DNA from: Candidatus Hydrogenedentota bacterium | GTDB taxonomy: Bacteria > Hydrogenedentota > Hydrogenedentia > Hydrogenedentiales > CAITNO01 | Direction of reading: 5' to 3' | Assembly (NCBI GenBank): GCA_903922535.1 | Contig: CAIXUF010001027.1 | Coordinates: 1-10,401 of the forward strand | DNA: 10,401 bases | In this document: positions 6,408-10,401 of the stretch, in pieces | Layout: each line of letters begins with the position of its first letter | How positions within the stretch are numbered: position 1 is the first letter of the stretch | Translations under genes and position numbers: made by a program | Notes under the pieces: generated by a model | Database searches by the model: none | The model's input: only the letters and a program-made list of their open reading frames with translations | What the model was told of the DNA's origin: nothing

Positions 6408-7420
6408 GGAACGCGATGTTTCCCCTGCTTGTCCAACTGGGCCTCAATCACCGTCAGTGCATGATAGATGACATCGCCAACCGCCTTCAAGCTCTCCGCA
6501 CGCACCTTGTCGAGCGTGTCCAGGGCCGTGTGCCAGTTCAGGACATGATGCATCAGCGTGCCCCCGTAAGAAAAGTCTATTATTTCCAGCGCCGGTATGC
6601 CCGCCTCGCGGAAGGGAATGTGATCATCCTCCACTTTCCGGGTTGCCATGCCGAAATGCCGCATATACCCGAAGCGCAGCGCCGTTTCCCATACCGGGTT
6701 CAGCAGCCAGACCGGCGCGTCAGGATCGCGGTCAATGCCCAGATAGGCGTCGCCGATCATGTCCACATTGATCACGGCGCGAATCCTCGACAGTTCCCCC
6801 CGCTCCTTCAGGTCCGCGACCAGCGCGCGGCTCCCATAAAGGCTGTTCTCGCGGGTCCACTTGCCAAAGGACTCCTCGCCGTCAAGCCACGCCAGCCAAA
6901 GGGTGCAGCCCCGCCCCTCCCGCGATTTCAGCACGCGGGCCATTTCCAGCATCCACGCCGTCGTGGATCCGCCGTCGTTCGCCCCGACAAAGGTGAATTT
7001 GTCAAACTGCTTCGTGTCGTAGTGGTTGGTGAGCAGAATGACGTCCCCGCGTTCCCCCTTGATCTCCGTGATGAGATTCACCATGGCCTTCGGACCCACC
7101 GGCGTCTTCGCCTCGAAGGCCTGCTCCCGCACCTCCAATCCGGCGGCGTGAAGCTCCCTGGCAAGGTATTGGCGCAGTGCGGCGGCCTTCTCGGAACCTG
7201 CGGGCCGCGGGCCGAGACCCACGACATACTCCAAATCGCGCCAGACGCGGGCCTGATCAAAGGGCGACTTCGATTCAACGATGCGCACCAACTCGCTGTC
7301 ATCGGGCTTGAGCGACCGCTTCATCACCAATGCGACGATGAAGAGCAGCAGCATCGCCGCAATTCCAACCACCACTATTGCTTTCATCGCTGTGTTGTCG
7401 TGTCCATACATGGTTTTCAC
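6404..7420 (-). CDS. membrane-anchored M28-family metalloenzyme, glutaminyl-cyclase-like
   Basis: Zinc-dependent M28 peptidase-fold protein (338 residues from a GTG at 7420). One N-terminal hydrophobic helix (about 15-33) with a Lys/Arg stop anchors it; the catalytic domain most likely faces the periplasm. Core motifs in order: NHYDTK (132-137), GANDGG (146-151), LDGEESF (179-185) followed closely by SLYGSR (193-198), NVDMIGD (218-224), EDDHIPF (264-270) and NWHT (295-298). The DGEE...SLYGSR and DDHIPF...WHT combination is the signature of the animal-type glutaminyl-peptide cyclotransferase branch of M28. By analogy, zinc would be held by Asp149, Glu183 and His297, with Glu182 as the acid/base. 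Such enzymes form N-terminal pyroglutamate; an aminopeptidase role remains possible. Start choice is open: GTG 7420, ATG 7411 and ATG 7387 are in frame, and the last begins right before the anchor helix; none has a clear Shine-Dalgarno. It is the first gene of the leftward operon, and its stop overlaps the kinase start by 4 bp. Confidence 0.85.
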   Translation of the reverse strand: MKTMYGHDNTAMKAIVVVGIAAMLLLFIVALVMKRSLKPDDSELVRIVESKSPFDQARVWRDLEYVVGLGPRPAGSEKAAALRQYLARELHAAGLEVREQAFEAKTPVGPKAMVNLITEIKGERGDVILLTNHYDTKQFDKFTFVGANDGGSTTAWMLEMARVLKSREGRGCTLWLAWLDGEESFGKWTRENSLYGSRALVADLKERGELSRIRAVINVDMIGDAYLGIDRDPDAPVWLLNPVWETALRFGYMRHFGMATRKVEDDHIPFREAGIPALEIIDFSYGGTLMHHVLNWHTALDTLDKVRAESLKAVGDVIYHALTVIEAQLDKQGKHRVP

Positions 7421-7439
7421 CCAAAACGGCCGCGTCCCG

Positions 7440-7456
7440 CGGCGCGAAACGCGCCG
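7440..7456 (-). promoter_or_regulatory. perfect hairpin at predicted 5' end of the leftward mRNA
   Basis: A 7-bp perfect inverted repeat (CGGCGCG / CGCGCCG) encloses a 3-base loop. It begins only a few bases downstream of the predicted transcription start (about 7460) of the M28 operon, so the transcript would carry a very stable stem-loop at its 5' end. Such structures can protect mRNA from 5'-end-dependent decay; a DNA-level operator is the alternative. Function is inferred; the repeat itself is seen directly. Confidence 0.45.
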
Positions 7457-7466
7457 ATTGACTCAA

Positions 7467-7496
7467 GTTATAGTGGCACACCCCCGTGCGGATCAA
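7467..7496 (-). promoter_or_regulatory. sigma70-like promoter for the M28-kinase operon
   Basis: On the minus strand TTGATC (7496-7491, four of six matches to the -35 consensus) and TATAAC (7472-7467, five of six matches to the -10 consensus) are separated by 18 bases. Transcription would start near 7460, about 40 bases before the first possible start codon. It stands out in an otherwise GC-rich spacer. Prediction from sequence only. Confidence 0.5.
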
Positions 7497-7747
7497 CTGC
7501 CCACCCGGCCGCACCATGCCGGCACCCCGTCTTCTCCGCCAGTACGCCGGAAATGTGCCCGTGTGTCCGCTGCGGTGTGCTAAACTTGAACCGGCTGAAA
7601 TCATGCCACGGCTCACCCCGCCACCGAGGGTCTGCGGCGCTGTTCTTCATGGGGAGAGTCCTGGTCTTGAATCGGCCCCTGTTCAAGTTCCTGCGGGATG
7701 GCTGTGGGAGATGGATTCCATATGGTCGGCAGGGTCCGGCATGAATC
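7497..7747. other. rest of the divergent spacer, no gene seen
   Basis: This stretch separates the leftward operon promoter from the ribosome binding site of the PIG-L/PL11 gene. I see no RNA gene and no credible small protein; the short open frames here lack ribosome sites and family resemblance. No good -35/-10 pair for the rightward gene was found, so its promoter may need an activator or an alternative sigma factor. Two imperfect copies of CTTGAAYCGGCY occur at 7583-7594 and 7666-7677, and CTTGAA at 7666 pairs with TTCAAG at 7682. Confidence 0.5.
7666..7687. repeat. inverted repeat CTTGAA-N10-TTCAAG, possible operator
   Basis: A perfect 6-bp inverted repeat with a 10-base spacer lies about 75-95 bases before the PIG-L/PL11 start, a position where a dimeric regulator could bind. 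A related half-site (CTTGAACCGGCT) lies 83 bases upstream, close to eight helical turns. Short repeats like this occur by chance; low confidence as an operator. Confidence 0.22.
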
Positions 7748-7754
7748 AAGGAGG
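7748..7754 (+). promoter_or_regulatory. strong Shine-Dalgarno (AAGGAGG) deciding the PIG-L/PL11 start
   Basis: A full AAGGAGG lies 9 bases before the ATG at 7764, which is optimal. The in-frame GTG at 7758 is only 3 bases away and the ATG at 7770 is 15 away, so 7764 is preferred. In-frame codons upstream back to 7698 lie before the ribosome site and are leader. Confidence 0.75.
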
Positions 7755-7763
7755 CCCGTGAAG

Positions 7764-10190
7764 ATGAGAATGCACACAGCACTGGTTGCGGTGCTTGTCT
7801 CCGTGTTGCTGCCCGCCCACCTTGCGGCGGGTGAATCGGTGAAGACGAAGCTGCGGGTGGTCGTTTTCGGGGCGCATTGCGACGACCCGGAAACCGGCGC
7901 GGGCGGTCTTGTGGCGCAATTGACCCAAGCGGGGCACGAGGTAATCCTGGCCTATGCCGCCACGTACCGCGGCGACCGCAAAATCGACGGAGAACCGGAG
8001 GATACCGTCCGGCGACGGGAATCGACGGCGGCCGCCGCGATCCTCGGCGCGACACCTTATTTCTTTCCCTATGACATGGCCACACTCACAAACGACGCCG
8101 CAACGGCAAAGCAATTCAATGACTGGCTTGTCAGTGTCAACCCGGATATCGTGATTGCACACTGGCCTCTGGACTCGCATCCCAATCACCAGGTGGTCGG
8201 CGCGCTGGCCTGGCAGGCCTACCGCCGCGAGGGTGGCTGGTCGCTTTATTATTTCGAGGTGCTCACCAACACGCAGTCCATCAGTTTCCGGCCCGACGTG
8301 TATGTGGATATCACTTCAACGGTGGAGACCAAGAAGAAGGCGGTTGATTGCCTCGTGAGCCAGGACGCGGACGAGTTGTGGCGGCTGCATGACGCCATGC
8401 AGGTGGCACGCGGGAAGGAATCCGGATGCGATCGCGCCGAGGCCTATTTCCTGGTGGAGACCAAGCCGGGGGCGGCGCTGCTGCCCATGCCCGCCAAGAA
8501 GCGTTTGGACGGTACTGCGGGAATGCAGCGGCAGGAGGAAAGCCTGGACCGGGGACTGGTTGCCATGCCGCTGGCGGACAACCGCGTCTATCTCGGATGG
8601 CGACTGCTCAAGGCCGATTTTCCGGAGTTGGCCTTCAACGTGTACCGCTCGCTGGACGACGGCCCCGAAGAGAAACTGAACGAGGCACCGCTCGGAAAGA
8701 CAACCGATTTCACCGACAGCGCGGCCCCGTCCGACAAGAACAAGACCTACTGGATCGAGCCGCTCCTGTACAAGATGCCGCAGGGAATCTCGAAGAAAGT
8801 GATCGTGAAAGCGGGCGCACCGGCAAATCCCTTCTTATCCATAAAGCTTAACGGCGGCTACAGCGCCGACAAGGTCGGCATAGGCGATCTTGACGGCGAC
8901 GGACGCTATGATTTCGTGCTCAAGCAGCCCGACTCCATTGTGGACCCCGGCAATTCATACTGGAAACGCAGTCAGAGCACGTTCAAGCTTGAGGCCTTCC
9001 TGCAGGACGGCACCTTTCTGTGGGAGAAAGATCTGGGCTGGTCCATCGAGCAGGGCACCTGGTATTCGCCCTATCTGGTCTATGATTTCGACGGGGACGG
9101 CAAGGCCGAGGTCGCCGTCAAGACAGGCGAGGGCGACCCGCGCAGTGAAGATGGGCGCGTTCGCGAGAGCGCCGAGTACCTCTCGATATTGAACGGAATG
9201 ACAGGCGAGGAAATCACACGGGTGCCGTGGCTGCCGCGCCTCGAAGTTTACAAGCTGTCCAGCCGCAATCAACTGGGCGTGGCGTATCTCGACGGCAAGC
9301 ATCCGCACATCATCATGGAGCGGGGCACCTACGAGGACATGCACGCGGCGGCGTTCCGTTACGGCAACGGCAGCCTGGAGCAGGTGTGGACCTGGAGCAA
9401 TGTGGGCGAGCCGAAGGAGTACTGGGGGCAGGGCGCCCATTTCATGCACTGCGCCGACGTGGACGGCGACGGACGCGACGAGGTGCTGCTGGGGTCGTGC
9501 ATGATCGACGACAACGGCAAGAGTCTGTGGTCAACCGGCCTCGGTCATCCGGACCATTGTTATCTGGGCAAAATAGACCCCGCGCATCCGGGGCTGGAAG
9601 TCTACTACGGCATTGAAGGCGAGCGGGTGGAGCGCGAAAAAGACGGCACCTGCATGGTGGACGCCAAAACCGGCGTCATGCTGTGGGGGCTGGACGAGCA
9701 CACGTGGCATGTGCATTCGTCGGGTCTGTGCGCCGACATCGATTCCCGCCATCCGGGCCTCGAATGTTACAGCGGCGAGTCCGCCATGCCGGCGGACAAG
9801 CCCCACCGCTGGCTGCACTCCGCCTCGGGCGAACTGCTGGCACGCGAGGATACCTGCGATTTGGGCCTGTCACCGCGCTGCGCCTATTGGGACGCCGATC
9901 CGCAGCGGGAACTCGTGGTCGGCCCCCGCATTTACAAGTTCGAGACCGGCGCAACCTGTTTCGAGCCCGTCGAGGGCGCCCAAATCGCCTGGGCCGATGT
10001 GCTGGGTGACTGGCGTGAGGAGATTATCACCGCCATGCCCGGCGAACTGCGCATCTATACCACCACGATCCCGGCCGAGGACCGGCGTCCCTGCCTGATG
10101 CAGGACCCGTTGTACCGGCACGACGTGGCGCACCTCGCCATGGGCTACGCGCAGCCTCCCATGCTGTCAACCCTGATTGCCGGAAAATAG
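7764..10190 (+). CDS. secreted fusion: PIG-L-type deacetylase + PL11 rhamnogalacturonan-lyase-like beta-propeller
   Basis: 808 residues. A Sec signal peptide occupies about 1-22 (hydrophobic core LVAVLVSVLLPAHLAA). Residues 30-235 are a PIG-L/LmbE-type deacetylase: AHCDDPE (37-43), where Asp40 is the expected catalytic base and His38 and Asp41 metal ligands, the RRRESTAAAAILGAT helix (83-97), and SHPNH (138-142), with His142 the third ligand and His139 the probable acid. Residues about 260-808 match polysaccharide lyase family 11: LDRGLVAMPL (261-270), an FnIII-like segment with WRLL and FNVYR (279-295), LNGGYSADKVGIGDLDGDG (362-380), three DxDGDG Ca2+-type loops (375, 441, 565), GLGHPDHCYLGKIDPAHPG (592-610), VLGDWREEI (746-754) and LRIYTTTIPAEDRR (762-775). 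PL11 enzymes cleave rhamnogalacturonan I by beta-elimination. Inference: the deacetylase removes acetyl groups that block the lyase. Motif changes from characterised PL11 enzymes (GHPD for GHGD, and VAHLAMGYAQPPM at the end) suggest a divergent subfamily, so the substrate is uncertain. The gene stands alone and faces away from the leftward operon. Confidence 0.85.
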   Translation: MRMHTALVAVLVSVLLPAHLAAGESVKTKLRVVVFGAHCDDPETGAGGLVAQLTQAGHEVILAYAATYRGDRKIDGEPEDTVRRRESTAAAAILGATPYFFPYDMATLTNDAATAKQFNDWLVSVNPDIVIAHWPLDSHPNHQVVGALAWQAYRREGGWSLYYFEVLTNTQSISFRPDVYVDITSTVETKKKAVDCLVSQDADELWRLHDAMQVARGKESGCDRAEAYFLVETKPGAALLPMPAKKRLDGTAGMQRQEESLDRGLVAMPLADNRVYLGWRLLKADFPELAFNVYRSLDDGPEEKLNEAPLGKTTDFTDSAAPSDKNKTYWIEPLLYKMPQGISKKVIVKAGAPANPFLSIKLNGGYSADKVGIGDLDGDGRYDFVLKQPDSIVDPGNSYWKRSQSTFKLEAFLQDGTFLWEKDLGWSIEQGTWYSPYLVYDFDGDGKAEVAVKTGEGDPRSEDGRVRESAEYLSILNGMTGEEITRVPWLPRLEVYKLSSRNQLGVAYLDGKHPHIIMERGTYEDMHAAAFRYGNGSLEQVWTWSNVGEPKEYWGQGAHFMHCADVDGDGRDEVLLGSCMIDDNGKSLWSTGLGHPDHCYLGKIDPAHPGLEVYYGIEGERVEREKDGTCMVDAKTGVMLWGLDEHTWHVHSSGLCADIDSRHPGLECYSGESAMPADKPHRWLHSASGELLAREDTCDLGLSPRCAYWDADPQRELVVGPRIYKFETGATCFEPVEGAQIAWADVLGDWREEIITAMPGELRIYTTTIPAEDRRPCLMQDPLYRHDVAHLAMGYAQPPMLSTLIAGK

Positions 10191-10196
10191 GCACTC

Positions 10197-10217
10197 CGCC
10201 CGCCCCGAATGCGGGCG
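10197..10217 (+). terminator. GC-rich hairpin just after the PIG-L/PL11 stop
   Basis: A 7-bp perfect stem (CGCCCGC / GCGGGCG) with a 7-base loop starts 6 bases after the stop codon. The place fits a terminator, but no T-run follows, so intrinsic termination would be weak; it may only protect the 3' end of the mRNA. Confidence 0.35.
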
Positions 10218-10233
10218 TGGCGTCGCGTCAGAC

Positions 10234-10293
10234 GGCTCCCGGCATCGTTTTGTTTCCGTTCGAAAACGCCGAACATTGGAAAAGGCTTCTTCG
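10234..10293. mobile_element. possible left end of the insertion sequence
   Basis: Composition changes from GC-rich host DNA to about 50% GC within this stretch, and GGCTC at 10234-10238 resembles the GGCTC start of ISL3-family terminal repeats. The IS boundary may lie here, some 55 bases beyond the transposase stop. The partner repeat is outside the window, so this is tentative. Confidence 0.25.
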
Positions 10294-10401
10294 TCAGAAT
10301 CTGTGGGTAACTTCTGGCTCGGGCAGGTCGCCCATCGTGTGAAACAGGGCGATTCTTAGCACTTCATAGCTTCTGTAGCCGTAGGCTTTTCTCGTGATCA
10401 A
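10294..10401 (-). CDS. transposase, C-terminal fragment (ISL3-like), continues beyond the window
   Basis: The minus strand carries an open frame of 35 codons running in from the right edge and ending at the TGA at 10296-10294. The peptide contains ITRKAYGYRSYEVLRIALFH followed by a Leu-Pro-Glu-Pro and a Thr-His-Arg-Phe end. This resembles the tail of ISL3-type DDE transposases, where a basic AYGYR segment and a short helical end close the protein. The surrounding 141 bases (10261-10401) are about 50% GC against about 63-68% in neighbouring genes, which fits recent insertion. The start, catalytic residues and other end lie outside the window, so completeness cannot be judged. The family assignment is from memory of the motif and is moderate; a mobile-element origin is more secure than the exact family. 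Confidence 0.62.
   Translation of the reverse strand: MITRKAYGYRSYEVLRIALFHTMGDLPEPEVTHRF

Noticed and set aside
5181..6464. 427-codon plus-strand frame opposite the histidine kinase
   Set aside because: It is the mirror of a gene with intact kinase motifs; the product is Gly/Arg/His-rich without recognisable features.
6416..7744. 442-codon plus-strand frame opposite the M28 gene and running through the spacer
   Set aside because: It is antisense to clear M28 motifs and crosses the predicted promoter; no ribosome site or domain.
7698..7763. Longer start of the PIG-L/PL11 gene
   Set aside because: The AAGGAGG at 7748-7754 lies downstream of that start, and the residues before 7764 would put a polar stretch in front of a normal signal peptide.
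7468..8085. 205-codon minus-strand frame across the spacer and PIG-L start
   Set aside because: Pro/Arg-rich translation with no family resemblance, overlapping a signal peptide and catalytic motif on the other strand.
10246..10268. Inverted repeat CGTTTT-N11-AAAACG near the transposase end
   Set aside because: A short A/T-rich stem with a large loop and no T-run in the transposase direction; not convincing as a terminator.
10177..10359. 60-codon plus-strand frame after the fusion gene
   Set aside because: It overlaps the fusion gene's last codons in another frame and lies antisense to the transposase tail; no ribosome site or resemblance.
1..10401. CRISPR array, tRNA, rRNA or riboswitch
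   Set aside because: No regularly spaced direct repeats, tRNA cloverleaf, rRNA segments or known aptamer consensus were found by eye on either strand.

Overview
This window is GC-rich DNA (about 63-68% in the coding stretches I sampled). It is densely coded and has the look of a chromosomal segment from a free-living, envelope-rich Gram-negative-type bacterium. A secreted PIG-L/PL11 carbohydrate-active fusion, an O-antigen-ligase/TPR protein, a glutaminyl-cyclase-like M28 enzyme and a TPR/zinc-ribbon membrane protein together suggest the Planctomycetota / Verrucomicrobiota-Lentisphaerota / Hydrogenedentota part of the tree. That placement is inference from gene style only and is weak.

Layout, left to right. 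(1) Plus strand, 100-3273: an SO_0444-type Cu/Zn efflux permease with a C-terminal heavy-metal-associated (HMA) domain, then 24 bp later an O-antigen ligase-like (Wzy_C) membrane protein with a C-terminal TPR region. (2) Minus strand, 7420-3233, transcribed leftward as one tight operon. In transcription order it holds a membrane-anchored M28/glutaminyl-cyclase-like metalloenzyme, a soluble GAF-domain histidine kinase, a small two-helix membrane protein starting at an overlapping GTG codon, and a TPR / zinc-ribbon / five-helix membrane protein. The first three genes are joined by 4-bp stop/start overlaps. The last gene collides with the O-antigen-ligase gene, and their 3' coding ends overlap by 41 bp. 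(3) A divergent spacer of about 340 bp (7421-7763) contains a good sigma70-like promoter for the leftward operon, a hairpin at the predicted mRNA 5' end, and a few short repeats. (4) Plus strand, 7764-10190: a large secreted protein joining a PIG-L-type deacetylase domain to a PL11 (rhamnogalacturonan lyase)-like beta-propeller. (5) Right edge: the last 35 codons of a probable transposase on the minus strand, in DNA of only about 50% GC, so a mobile element begins there and continues beyond the window.

How the genes may work together. The leftward operon looks like a sensory or envelope module. It has an orphan cytoplasmic kinase with no receiver protein in the window, next to two membrane proteins of unknown function and a periplasm-facing (or otherwise extracytoplasmic) M28 enzyme. 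Tight coupling suggests the products are made together, but nothing in the sequence identifies the signal or output. The PIG-L/PL11 fusion is the most distinctive protein here: it joins a deacetylase fold to a polysaccharide-lyase fold on one exported chain, which fits stepwise attack on an acetylated polysaccharide. No other obvious polysaccharide-utilisation genes (SusC/D, sulfatases, sugar transporters) are present in the window.
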